NCBI RefSeq assembly: GCF_900116715.1
Contig: NZ_FPBM01000001.1
Span: 126,784-190,783 of the forward strand
Length of the DNA: 64,000 nt
Direction of reading: 5' to 3'
DNA from: Polaromonas sp. YR568
Lineage (GTDB): Bacteria; Pseudomonadota; Gammaproteobacteria; Burkholderiales; Burkholderiaceae_C
The translations under genes and the position numbers were made by a program. Below the pieces are notes generated by a model, which was given only the letters and a program-made list of their open reading frames with translations, did no database searches and was not told where the DNA came from. Below, piece after piece: positions 16,074 to 24,390 of this stretch; the first letter of the stretch is position 1; every line of letters starts with the position of its first letter.

Positions 16074-17984
16074 CTAGCCAGCCACCCGATCCCGAATCTG
16101 CTGCAGCGCCGCCGGGTCGTCCATCGTCGTCAGATCGCCCGGATCCCTGCCCTCGCACACGGCCTGGATCGCGCGGCGCAGCATCTTGCCGCTGCGGGTC
16201 TTGGGCAGGGCTGACACGAAGTGCACACGTGAGGGCCGGGCAACCGCGCCGAGGTCGGTGTCGACGCGTTTCATGATCTCGCCTTCGAGCTTGAGGGCTG
16301 CCGCGCTGTCGGCCAGCACCGTGGCGTCTTTGGGCACGGCAAAGGCCATGGCGACCTGGCCTTTGAGTTGGTCGGCCACGCCCACCACTGCGACTTCAGC
16401 CACCAGCGCGTGGCCTGAAATGCTCTCTTCAATCTCGCGTGTGCCCAGGCGGTGGCCGGCGACGTTGATGACGTCGTCAGTGCGGCCCAGGATGAAAAAA
16501 TAACCGTCTTCGTCGCGTATGCCCCAGTCAAAGGTGCTGTAGACCATCTTGCCGGGCACGCTCTTCCAGTAAGTGTTGACGAAGCGGGCGTCGTCCTTCC
16601 AGATGGTTTGCATAAAACCCGGCGGCGTCGGGCCTTCGATGACGACTACGCCTTTTTCATTGGGCTGTGTCAGCTCTTCACCGGTGGACTCATGCAGGAT
16701 CTTGACCTTGTAGCCATACATGGGCACACCCGGGCTGCCGAAGCGGCTGGCTTTCTTTTCAACCGCATTGGCGATGGTGATGATGGGCCAGCCCGATTCG
16801 GTCTGCCAGTAGTTGTCGATGATGGGCACGTTCAGGCCTTCGCTGATCCAGCGCGCTGTCGGTTCGTCCAGGGGTTCGCCGGCCAGGAAGAAGGCGCGCA
16901 GGCTGGAGAGGTCGTGTTTTTTCAGCAGGGCCGGGTCCTGTTTTTTCAGCACGCGCACTGCCGTGGGCGCGCTGAACATCGCGGTCACCTTGTACTTCTC
17001 GACCAGGCTCCACCAAATCGCGCCGTTGGGCTGCTGGTCCATGCCCTGTGTGGGCAGGCCCTCATACATGATGGTTGCCATGCCGGCAATCAGCGGGCCG
17101 TAGACGATGTAGCTGTGGCCCACCACCCAGCCGATGTCGCTGGTCGAAAAATAGGTCTCCCCCGCGCGGCCGTCAAAGATATGTTTCATGCTGGCGGCCA
17201 GCGCCACGGCATAACCGCCGGTGTCGCGCTGCACGCCTTTGGGCTTGCCGGTGGTGCCGCTGGTGTAGATGGTGTAGCTGATGGCGGCGGAGTCCAGCCA
17301 TTCACATTGCACCTGGGCGTGCATGTATTTGGCGCGCAGGTTCTCCCAATGCAGGTCTCGGCCGGCCACAAAATTCATGGGCGCCAGGCCGCGGTCGACC
17401 AGCAGAACCGCCTCGGGCTGATGTTTGGCCTGGCGGATCGCTTCGTCGAGCAAAGGCTTGTACGCCACCACCTTGCCGCCGCGCGAGCCGGCATCGGCGC
17501 TGATGATCACGCGCGGCGCGGCGTCGTCGATGCGCGAAGCCAGCGCGCCGCTGGCAAAGCCGCCAAACACCACGCAGTGGATGGCGCCTATGCGCGCACA
17601 GGCCAGCATGGCAAAAGCGGCCTCGGCGATCATGGGCATGTAGATGAGCACGCGGTCGCCCTTGACCACGCCCATGGCCAGCAGGCTGGCGGCCATGCGC
17701 TGCACCTCAACGTGCAGCTCTTTGAAGGTGTAGGTTTTTTCAATACCGGTTTCGCTGGAGACATAAATCAGCGCCGCCTGGTCGGCCCGGTCTTTGAGAT
17801 GCCGGTCTACCGCGTTGTGGCAGAGGTTGGTCTGCCCGCCTTCGTACCACTGGGCAAAGGGCGGCTTGTCGTCGTTGCAGACACGGGTGAAGGGCTTGTG
17901 CCAGTCGATCAGCTTGGCCTGCTCTGTCCAGAAGGCATCGGGCTGCTCTATGGACTGGCGGTAGAAGTCTGCGTAGCTCGTCAT
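16074..17984 (-). CDS. prpE: Propionate--CoA ligase PrpE
   Basis: 636 residues, normal for PrpE and close to acetyl-CoA synthetase. Begins with the ACAS N-terminal segment YADFYRQSIEQPDAFW. AMP-binding motifs: YTSGTTGKPKGVQRDTGG (about 237-254), and DNYWQTESGWPI; C-terminal RSGKMLRR carries the lysine that is acetylation-controlled in this family. It activates propionate, and often acrylate or 3-hydroxypropionate, to the CoA thioester with ATP. No prpBCD genes adjoin; instead a MDR reductase of the AcuI family follows upstream on the same strand with a 35-base gap, pointing to a combined acrylate/3-hydroxypropionate-to-propionyl-CoA role. Confidence 0.9.
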   Translation of the reverse strand: MTSYADFYRQSIEQPDAFWTEQAKLIDWHKPFTRVCNDDKPPFAQWYEGGQTNLCHNAVDRHLKDRADQAALIYVSSETGIEKTYTFKELHVEVQRMAASLLAMGVVKGDRVLIYMPMIAEAAFAMLACARIGAIHCVVFGGFASGALASRIDDAAPRVIISADAGSRGGKVVAYKPLLDEAIRQAKHQPEAVLLVDRGLAPMNFVAGRDLHWENLRAKYMHAQVQCEWLDSAAISYTIYTSGTTGKPKGVQRDTGGYAVALAASMKHIFDGRAGETYFSTSDIGWVVGHSYIVYGPLIAGMATIMYEGLPTQGMDQQPNGAIWWSLVEKYKVTAMFSAPTAVRVLKKQDPALLKKHDLSSLRAFFLAGEPLDEPTARWISEGLNVPIIDNYWQTESGWPIITIANAVEKKASRFGSPGVPMYGYKVKILHESTGEELTQPNEKGVVVIEGPTPPGFMQTIWKDDARFVNTYWKSVPGKMVYSTFDWGIRDEDGYFFILGRTDDVINVAGHRLGTREIEESISGHALVAEVAVVGVADQLKGQVAMAFAVPKDATVLADSAAALKLEGEIMKRVDTDLGAVARPSRVHFVSALPKTRSGKMLRRAIQAVCEGRDPGDLTTMDDPAALQQIRDRVAG

Positions 17985-18019
17985 TGTCTTGTCTCCGTTT
18001 TATTGTCTTGAATCGATGT

Positions 18020-18997
18020 TCAGATTTTGACGACCACACGGCCGCGCACCTTGCCGGCCATCAGCTCGGCGGCTTTTTCCGCAGCGCGGGCCAAAGGCAC
18101 TTCTTCCACCATAGCTTCGAGTTTCGCAGTGTCCAGGTCTTTGGCCAGGCGCTCCCAGGCTTGCTGGCGTTTGGCCAGCGGCGCCATCACGCTGTCGATG
18201 CCCGCCAGCGTCACGCCGCGCAAGATAAAAGGCATCACCGTCGCCGGAAAGTCCGCGCCCTGCGCCAGCCCGCAGGCCGTGACCACGCCGCCGTAGCGTG
18301 TCTGCGCGCAGGCATTGGCCAGCGTGTGCGAGCCCACGGCGTCGACCACGGCTGCCCAGCGTTCTTTTTGCAGCGGCTTGCCGGGGGCCGAGAGCTCGGC
18401 ACGGTCAATCATGCTGCTCGCGCCCAGCTGCTTTAAGTAAGCCTCTTCACTGGCCTTGCCGGTGGCGGCCACCACGGTATAGCCCAGCTTGCCCAGCAGC
18501 GCGACGGCCACGCTGCCCACGCCGCCGGTCGCGCCCGTCACCAACACTTCACCGTCGCCGGGCCTGGCGCCATGCGCCTCCAGCGCCAGCACGCTCAGCA
18601 TGGCGGTGTAGCCCGCCGTGCCAATGGCCATGGCCTGGCGCGGCGTAAAAGCCGCCGGCAGCCTGACCAGCCAGTCGCCCTGCAGGCGGGCGCGCTCGGC
18701 CATCAGGCCCCAGCGTGTTTCGCCCAGGCCCCAGCCGTTGTGCACAAAGCGGTCGCCGGCCTTCCAGCCGGCGTGGGTCGATTCGATCACCGTGCCCGCG
18801 CCGTCAATGCCGGCCACCATGGGCCAGCTGCGCACCACCGGCCCCTTGTTGGTAATGGCCAGGCCGTCTTTGTAATTAAGGGTGGAGTAATCGACCTGCA
18901 CCAGCACGTCGCCGGCGGGCAGCTGGGCCTCGTCGGTGTCGGTGATGGCGGCCGAGAAACCGGCGTCGGACTTGCTCAGTTGAAGGGACTTGAACAC
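18020..18997 (-). CDS. acuI: AcuI/YhdH-type NADPH-dependent acrylyl-CoA reductase (MDR family)
   Basis: 325 residues from a GTG start with a GGAG site 8 bases upstream. Medium-chain reductase fold without the structural zinc lobe: GroES-like N-terminus (VQVDYSTLNYKDGLAITN, typical for YhdH/AcuI), and a nucleotide-binding GATGGVGSVAVALL near residues 150-165. AcuI reduces acryloyl-CoA to propionyl-CoA, removing a toxic electrophile during DMSP, acrylate or 3-hydroxypropionate metabolism. Its position directly before prpE on the same strand supports that use, though a generic quinone/enone reductase role is possible. Confidence 0.8.
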   Translation of the reverse strand: MFKSLQLSKSDAGFSAAITDTDEAQLPAGDVLVQVDYSTLNYKDGLAITNKGPVVRSWPMVAGIDGAGTVIESTHAGWKAGDRFVHNGWGLGETRWGLMAERARLQGDWLVRLPAAFTPRQAMAIGTAGYTAMLSVLALEAHGARPGDGEVLVTGATGGVGSVAVALLGKLGYTVVAATGKASEEAYLKQLGASSMIDRAELSAPGKPLQKERWAAVVDAVGSHTLANACAQTRYGGVVTACGLAQGADFPATVMPFILRGVTLAGIDSVMAPLAKRQQAWERLAKDLDTAKLEAMVEEVPLARAAEKAAELMAGKVRGRVVVKI

Positions 18998-19145
18998 GGG
19001 TTTGTCTCCGTAAAGGTGATGGCCTGCGCTGGGCCGAAAGGGTGAAAGTAGTGTGAAGGCTGGCTAAAACTGAATTCTTAATTATGGATAACGGGCTTTC
19101 AGCTGGCTGACGGAGGTAGCAATTAACCCTGTCCTGGGCGCCATT

Positions 19146-19314
19146 TACTATCAATTTAATAGCAAACTATTAACACGTGATCTGCTCAAATCGCGGATTT
19201 CGTCCCTACAAAGCAGTGGGGTAGCCGCAAAAGCCGTTCTCGACACAAAGTTTCTGATGAAAACCGCACTTTGCCCAGTCCACGTGAGGGAAGCAAGCTA
19301 TTAAATTCATAGTA
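19146..19314. repeat. MITE-like element: 18-bp terminal inverted repeats 133 bp apart
   Basis: TACTATCAATTTAATAGC at 19146-19163 and its near-exact complement GCTATTAAATTCATAGTA at 19297-19314 (17 of 18 match) bracket a 133-bp non-coding interior. It occupies the middle of the 390-bp gene-free stretch 18998-19387, between acuI and the DUF1203 gene; the remainder of that stretch shows nothing recognisable. Related GCTAT/ATAGC palindromes occur at 54932-54948. Confidence 0.5.
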
Positions 19315-19387
19315 GACGGCGCCGCACCCGGCAAAAGCACCGCCCGTTGGCGCTCCGCTTGAGTGAGGGCCTGGGCCCCGCTCGCGT

Positions 19388-19861
19388 TTATGCCCGGACG
19401 ACTTGAGCGGAAAAACAGCCGCGTTTGGCATTGTGCAGGTGGATGTAGGCGACGTCTTCCCGGGAAAAGTACCCTTGAATTTCGGCGGTGGCAGCCAAAC
19501 CCTCGCAGACGCTGGCGGCGACCATCATGTGTGCAGCATCGTATGCGCGCACAGACATCAGGCGGCTGGTTACGTAGCCTGGAAGTTCACCGACTGGCGA
19601 CTTGCACTGCCGGGCGCCTCGCCGAACAAATATCGGGCCGGATGCACGATAGGGTGACGTGGCCGGTTGGTGAAGAAACGGCAAGAGCAACAGCTCTTCT
19701 CCGACGCGCGCATCCTCCAGGCTGACACGGCATGGGTAGCCTGGGCTTTCTGTGGCGAAGCAGCGCACGGCAGAGTACTCCTTTAACTGCTCGTCGGTAA
19801 GGCTGAAGAGATTCTGGAACTGCTCGTGGTCAATTCCGACCACCTGGAAGCTGTGAGACAT
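19388..19861 (-). CDS. DUF1203 domain protein
   Basis: 157 residues from the ATG at 19861, which has a strong GAAGGAG site. The sequence follows the DUF1203 pattern closely: FQVVGIDHEQFQNLFSLTDEQL, then PGYPCRVSLEDARVGEELLLLPF, then SPYRASGPIFVRRGA. DUF1203 proteins are small cytoplasmic proteins of unknown function common in proteobacteria. An upstream frame extension exists but lacks family similarity. It is followed at a distance by no partner; the next gene upstream encodes a DUF1772 membrane protein on the same strand (100-base gap). Confidence 0.82.
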   Translation of the reverse strand: MSHSFQVVGIDHEQFQNLFSLTDEQLKEYSAVRCFATESPGYPCRVSLEDARVGEELLLLPFLHQPATSPYRASGPIFVRRGARQCKSPVGELPGYVTSRLMSVRAYDAAHMMVAASVCEGLAATAEIQGYFSREDVAYIHLHNAKRGCFSAQVVRA

Positions 19862-19961
19862 GGGAACTCCTTCTTTGGGTTCACCATGATGCCGCCCTAT
19901 GGCCGGCTGGCCTCGCCGGATTCGGACATCAAATTCGCGCAAGTGCCTGCCAGACCGGCGC

Positions 19962-20453
19962 CTAAAGCCGGACCAGCGCCCAAACCAGCAGCGCAGCGGC
20001 CACCAGGCCCGCAATCGTGCGCACGTGATTCCACATCGTCCAGCCAGACACATAGCCTCGCCAAAAACCGGCGGCCTCCGCGCTCGCCGGCTCCATCTGC
20101 GCCAGCGTGTTGTTGCGCGGCACATTGAAAGCCATGGTCACGCCGAAAGTGCCCACCACGTAGCAAAAACTCCCCGCCGCCAGGCATAACGCGGCCGGAG
20201 TTTGCCAGTGCGTTACGGCGTAGACAAACAGTACGGCGCACGCCAATGCGGTGCCCATAAAAAGACCGAGGAAAAGCGGGTTGAGCACCACCACATTGAT
20301 GGATTGCATCGCGGCAATGCCGGCGGGCGGGTTGATGCGGGCGAGAGCGCCCATCACGAAGCTGGAAAACGCCAGGAAGATGCCCGCGACAAGCGCGCAG
20401 CCCAGGGCCGTGAGAAAGGTCAGTGCAAAGAGCCAGGTGTCGGCAGGTGGCAT
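19962..20453 (-). CDS. DUF1772 (anthrone-oxygenase-like) membrane protein
   Basis: 163 residues with four hydrophobic segments (about 7-30, 52-75, 83-106, 142-162), matching the four-helix DUF1772 family. The conserved feature NVPRNNTLA (about 109-117) between helices 3 and 4 is the family signature. DUF1772 members are related to fungal anthrone oxygenases, but bacterial functions are unknown. Probably located in the inner membrane. It may be co-transcribed with the DUF1203 gene downstream. Confidence 0.78.
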   Translation of the reverse strand: MPPADTWLFALTFLTALGCALVAGIFLAFSSFVMGALARINPPAGIAAMQSINVVVLNPLFLGLFMGTALACAVLFVYAVTHWQTPAALCLAAGSFCYVVGTFGVTMAFNVPRNNTLAQMEPASAEAAGFWRGYVSGWTMWNHVRTIAGLVAAALLVWALVRL

Positions 20454-20586
20454 GGGATCCTCGCAGGTCGGGGTGGAACTGGGGGCCTACTGTAAAGCCG
20501 GGAAACCTTCGAGGCAAATAGCCCGCGGTTCTACTTCACAAAGTCCGATCCACCAGAAATCGTGGAGTATTTGCAGGAATCAGGAA

Positions 20587-21123
20587 TCAGGAAGAAGGAG
20601 AAAGGGATTCAAGAATTGGGGCAAAGAACGCATCCGAAGCCGAATGAGATTCACAGGAATAGTCGTGAAGAATAAGCATCGCCATTGACTGACCCGTGAT
20701 GACTGTTTTTAGAACATACCTGACCTTGTTCTCAGCGTCGAACAAGTCAAGGTTCTGCACTACACCAATGGCTGTCGAGGCAACCGTCTCTCTCATCACA
20801 CGCCATTTAAATTTAGTCTGTTCTGCAGATTGCTGAAAGCTCTGCCGGATCTCCAAGGCTAACTGGACGGGCGAAATTCCTATGTTCTCGGGCAGCGCTT
20901 GCACTCTGACGAAGCAGGCGCTTTTTCTGTCGAGCGGCCGAAAAATCGGCTGGTTTGGTTTGGAAGACTGATCTACACGCCAATCTTCAGGAAGCTCCAG
21001 TAGCCATCCATCGATTGCCACCTTTTTCATGCGTGGGGCCATCGATTGAGCTTGGCCAAGCGCTCCGAGTGGCGCTAAAACAGGCAACAGGAAAATGCTT
21101 TGTAAAAAGGCACGTAGATGCAT
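20587..21123 (-). CDS. Hypothetical exported protein
   Basis: 178 residues from the ATG at 21123, which yields a typical signal peptide (MHLRAFLQSIFLLPVLAPLGALGQA). The mature part has no motif I recognise; it contains a single W-x-LELPEDWRVD region and an FxPLDRKSACFVRVQ strand that recall small periplasmic or lipoprotein-like beta folds. The gene and its surroundings are AT-richer than neighbouring operons. It is preceded by no clear partner and ends at 20587. Confidence 0.55.
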   Translation of the reverse strand: MHLRAFLQSIFLLPVLAPLGALGQAQSMAPRMKKVAIDGWLLELPEDWRVDQSSKPNQPIFRPLDRKSACFVRVQALPENIGISPVQLALEIRQSFQQSAEQTKFKWRVMRETVASTAIGVVQNLDLFDAENKVRYVLKTVITGQSMAMLILHDYSCESHSASDAFFAPILESLSPSS

Positions 21124-21215
21124 GGATGGCCTCACGCTGTGAGTATTGAAATTCGGTGTATCGAATCCTGCCAATGATTCGACCGAGATGATTGGGCGGG
21201 ACCAGTGGACGAGCG

Positions 21216-21839
21216 CTACTTCACCAAGCCCAGCACATCCTTGAAAGCCTCATGCTCGGCCGTGCGCAGCCACTCAAACGCCACCATCTCGGTCGTCACC
21301 AGCTCGGCGCCGTTGCCGGCCAGGCGGTCGAAGGCCGCGTCGCGGTTGCGTTCGCTGCGTGAGCTGCAGGCATCCGTCACCACCCAGACTTCAAATTCGT
21401 CTTCCAGCAGATCCAGCGCGGTCTGCATCAGGCAGACATGGGCTTCACAGCCGGCGATGACGATGGTGCTTCTGCCCTCTTCCGGTTCGGGCGCCGCCTT
21501 TTGCAAATGCTTGGGCAGGCTGCGGGCGTTGCCGCCGGCCTGCACTTTGCGCACCGGTGGACGCAGCATCTCGCCCAGGCCGTCGGCCACGGCGCTGAAA
21601 GACATCTTGTCCAGCGTCTTGCCGCCGGCCGCCTGGATAGCGGCTTGTATCTCGGGCACGTTGGGGCCCAGCGATGCGGGGTTTTCGGCGGTGCCCCACA
21701 CGGGCACGTCCAGCAGTTTGGCGATGCGCGCCAGCCTCAGCGCATTGGCCAGCACCACACTGCTTTCAAAGATGGAGGGCATGAGGCGGGACTGGTAGTC
21801 CACCAGCACCAGTTGGGAGTCGTCGGCATCGAGCAGCAT
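21216..21839 (-). CDS. Isochorismatase/nicotinamidase-family cysteine hydrolase
   Basis: 207 residues from the ATG at 21839. The fold's catalytic triad is visible: Asp in LVLVDYQSRL (about residue 13), a lysine near VRKVQAG, and nucleophilic Cys in IAGCEAHVCLMQTALDLL (GCEAHVC, the second Cys at about 135). Family members hydrolyse amides or vinyl ethers (nicotinamide, carbamates, isochorismate). The substrate is unknown. The ORF extends upstream to 21896 but the added residues do not fit the family. It is downstream of and codirectional with a TetR regulator (77-base gap), which may control it as well. Confidence 0.8.
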   Translation of the reverse strand: MLLDADDSQLVLVDYQSRLMPSIFESSVVLANALRLARIAKLLDVPVWGTAENPASLGPNVPEIQAAIQAAGGKTLDKMSFSAVADGLGEMLRPPVRKVQAGGNARSLPKHLQKAAPEPEEGRSTIVIAGCEAHVCLMQTALDLLEDEFEVWVVTDACSSRSERNRDAAFDRLAGNGAELVTTEMVAFEWLRTAEHEAFKDVLGLVK

Positions 21840-21916
21840 GGGAAATCCTGGGAAAAAATCAAGAACAGTGAGGCGATCACGCCACCACCCGTTCAAGCGC
21901 TCGGGCGTTCAGGCCT

Positions 21917-22543
21917 TTAAGCGTGTGGAGTGCGCTGCAGGCGCTCTACCAGACTGATCAGGTAGGCCTCAAACAGCAGCGTGGCGTCTTGCCCGAACAT
22001 GCGGATACGGCCTGTGTGCATCATCAGCAGAAGGCCGACACCGTGTGCGAACAAGGCCGTATTCTCGCGCAAGGCTTCCTCGGCGTTCAAACCCATGGCT
22101 TGCAGGGCCGCTTCGCAAGGCCGCAGGGCGTCGTGCAGGCGGTCGTTGAGCTGGAAGTTCAGCTCGGCCGTCAACCCGCGCGGGCGCATGCCCTGCACCA
22201 GGTAAAAGCCCAAATCCAGGTCGCGCGGGTTGGCCGCGAAGAAGCCGAACCAGGCATCGGCCTTGGCCTCCAGCAGGTCGGCCGGCGCAGTGCAATCGGC
22301 GCCGGCGGCATCGACCACGGCATTCAGCCGCTCCAGCGACTCGGCCAGCAAGGCGCCGTAAATCGCCTCTTTGTTTTCAAAATAGGAATAGATGGCGCCG
22401 GCGGTGTAGCCGGCTTCTTTGGCGATCTCGCGGATGCTGGCACCCTCAATGCCCAGGCGCTCAAACACCGCGCGGGCGGCGTCCAGCACCCCCTTGCGGC
22501 GTGAGTCGCTTTGGGCCAGCTGGCGGTCTATTCGGGCTTGCAT
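21917..22543 (-). CDS. TetR/AcrR-family repressor
   Basis: 208 residues. N-terminal HTH (residues about 18-62): AARAVFERLGIEGASIREIAKEAGYTAGAIYSYFENKEAIYGALL, the classic TetR pattern. The C-terminal ligand domain is not assignable. It is divergent from the HpaB-superfamily gene at 22705, and a perfect 17-bp palindrome lies between them at 22615-22631, so it most likely represses that gene and itself until an aromatic or CoA-type ligand binds. Confidence 0.88.
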   Translation of the reverse strand: MQARIDRQLAQSDSRRKGVLDAARAVFERLGIEGASIREIAKEAGYTAGAIYSYFENKEAIYGALLAESLERLNAVVDAAGADCTAPADLLEAKADAWFGFFAANPRDLDLGFYLVQGMRPRGLTAELNFQLNDRLHDALRPCEAALQAMGLNAEEALRENTALFAHGVGLLLMMHTGRIRMFGQDATLLFEAYLISLVERLQRTPHA

Positions 22544-22614
22544 CGGTCAAATGTAAGCCCAAAGTCAGCCTGAAAATCCCCAAAAAATGGTGAAAATTAA
22601 CGCTTGTTTTAAAT

Positions 22615-22631
22615 TTTGAACAATGTTCAAA
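22615..22631. promoter_or_regulatory. TetR operator: perfect 17-bp palindrome
   Basis: TTTGAACAATGTTCAAA, two 8-bp arms around one central A, in the 161-bp region between the divergent TetR and flavoprotein genes. It sits 71 bases from the TetR start and 73 from the target ATG, in an AT-rich patch suitable for overlapping promoters. Confidence 0.7.
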
Positions 22632-22704
22632 TATTTAAACGACACCTCAAACTTCCCCACCAGCCACCCGCAAGCCATCTCTTCCAACCCTACAGGAGAC
22701 AGCC

Positions 22705-24333
22705 ATGAACGCCCCCGCCCCAGCCGCCAGCCTGATGTCCGGCGATGACTTTCGCGAGTCGCTGCGCCGCTACAAACCCCGGGTCTTCCTCGACGGGCGG
22801 CAGGTCGACAACGTGGCCGATGAGCGCGGCTTTGGCCCCGGCATCAATGCGATCGCGCTGACCTATGACTATGCGCTGAAAGCCCAGTACGCCCCACTGA
22901 TGACGGCGGTGCAGCATACCAGCGGCAAGCGGGTCAACCGCCTCAGCCACATCAACACCAGCAGCGGCGATTTGCTCAACAAGCTGGAGGCGGTGCGCCT
23001 GGTCTGCCAGGAAACCGGCTGCGCCCAGCGCTACCTCACGCACGACGCACTCAACGCCATCGGCCAGGTCTCGGCGCGCATAGACGACGCCCAGGGCCGG
23101 AGCGAACACACCGCCCGCTTCCTCAACTACCTGCACCGCGTGCAGGACCAGGATTTGACGCTGGCGGTCGCCATGACCGACGCCAAAGGCGACCGCAGCC
23201 GCCGCCCGCACGAGCAGGCCAATGTCGACAGCTATGTGCATGTGGTCGAGCGCAACGCCAAAGGCATCGTCATCTCGGGCACCAAAGCCATCGTGACCGG
23301 TGCGCCTTACGTGCACGAGTTCCTCGTCATGCCCTGCCGCAACATGGGCAAAGAAGACGCCGACTTCGCCGTCTGTTGCGCCGTGCCGGTCGACGCGCCC
23401 GGCATCACCATCATCGCCCGCCCGGCAGGCCGCCCCGGCGAGAAGGTCGAGCACGGCGCCGCGCTCTTCAGCCGCAAATACGGCCAGAGCACCGGCGTGG
23501 TGATGTTCGACAAGGTGTTCGTACCCTGGGAGAGCGTGTTTTACGACGGCGGCAACGGCACCTGGGAACACTCCGGCCACCTCACCTACAGCTACGCCAC
23601 CCACCACCGCCACACCTGCATAGGCGCACGCGCGGGTTTTGGCGACTTGCTGATTGGCGCCGGCGCGCTGATGTGCGAGGCCAACGGCTTTGACCCGGGC
23701 AAGGAAACCCACCTGCGCGAGCAGATGGTAGAGCTCATCACCATCACCGAAAGCTTTTACGCCTGCGGCGTGGCCGCCAGCGTCTACGGCAAGGCCGACG
23801 AACACAGCAAGACTTTTGTGCCCGACGCGGTGTTCAGCAACATCGGCAAGCTGCTGCTGGCCACCAAGATTTATGACATGCACCGCATCGCCCACTACGT
23901 CAGCGGCGGCCTGATCGTCACCCTGCCCGGCCCCGACGAAGACCACAACCCCGAAACCGGCGCCAAACTCTCCGAAGTGCTGCGCGCCAACCCCGACGTG
24001 CCGTATGAGCAGCGCATAGAAACCGCCCGCTTCATCGAAGACCTCACAGCCGGCTACCAGGGCGGCTGGTACAGCGTCATCAGCCTGCACGGCGGCGGCT
24101 CCCCCGCAGCAATGAAGCAGGAGATCTACCGTAACTACCCGGTAGGGTCCAAGGTAGAGCTGGTCGAGCGGATTCTGGAACGGGGGGTTGCGCATGACCC
24201 TGACCGGGCCATTACGCGGAACCGGCAGCCCGGGAAGTGCTGCGACACCGGGTGCACGGCGCCTGGGCAGCCTGTGATGGTGGATTTGCCTTCTTTGCCT
24301 TCTGCTTCCGGCGCAGGCGGAGTGGGGCGTTAG
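22705..24333 (+). CDS. 4-hydroxyphenylacetate 3-hydroxylase/4-hydroxybutyryl-CoA dehydratase superfamily flavoprotein
   Basis: 542 residues. N-terminal HpaB domain (SGDDFRESLRRYKPRVFLDG) and the FAD-binding acyl-CoA-dehydrogenase-like core. Members are either FADH2-dependent phenol monooxygenases or the [4Fe-4S] dehydratase AbfD, whose cluster uses two Cys near 100 and a His...Cys pair near 292-299. Here Cys101 and Cys106 are present, but in the second motif (HHRHTCIGARAGFGDLLIGA, from His300) Cys is at 305, while Ala occupies the usual ligand position three residues later. So neither assignment is safe. The C-terminus has an extra GKCCDTGC cluster of cysteines. No flavin reductase gene adjoins. 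Control by the divergent TetR protein is likely. Confidence 0.75.
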   Translation: MNAPAPAASLMSGDDFRESLRRYKPRVFLDGRQVDNVADERGFGPGINAIALTYDYALKAQYAPLMTAVQHTSGKRVNRLSHINTSSGDLLNKLEAVRLVCQETGCAQRYLTHDALNAIGQVSARIDDAQGRSEHTARFLNYLHRVQDQDLTLAVAMTDAKGDRSRRPHEQANVDSYVHVVERNAKGIVISGTKAIVTGAPYVHEFLVMPCRNMGKEDADFAVCCAVPVDAPGITIIARPAGRPGEKVEHGAALFSRKYGQSTGVVMFDKVFVPWESVFYDGGNGTWEHSGHLTYSYATHHRHTCIGARAGFGDLLIGAGALMCEANGFDPGKETHLREQMVELITITESFYACGVAASVYGKADEHSKTFVPDAVFSNIGKLLLATKIYDMHRIAHYVSGGLIVTLPGPDEDHNPETGAKLSEVLRANPDVPYEQRIETARFIEDLTAGYQGGWYSVISLHGGGSPAAMKQEIYRNYPVGSKVELVERILERGVAHDPDRAITRNRQPGKCCDTGCTAPGQPVMVDLPSLPSASGAGGVGR

Positions 24334-24390
24334 CTGTTGAATTTATTGCTGGCTGTGGGCGAGGGGGTTTTGGCCTGTTCTTGCTTGGCC

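Noticed and set aside
16452-18011. 519-codon plus-strand ORF opposite prpE
   Set aside because: Shadow frame; PrpE on the minus strand has all adenylation motifs.
19186-19431. Small minus-strand ORF in the gap near the MITE-like element
   Set aside because: Composition and codon use look non-coding and it overlaps the inverted repeats.
22690-24195. 501-codon minus-strand ORF opposite the HpaB-family gene
   Set aside because: Val/Gly/Ala/His-rich shadow; the plus-strand frame has family motifs and regulator context.
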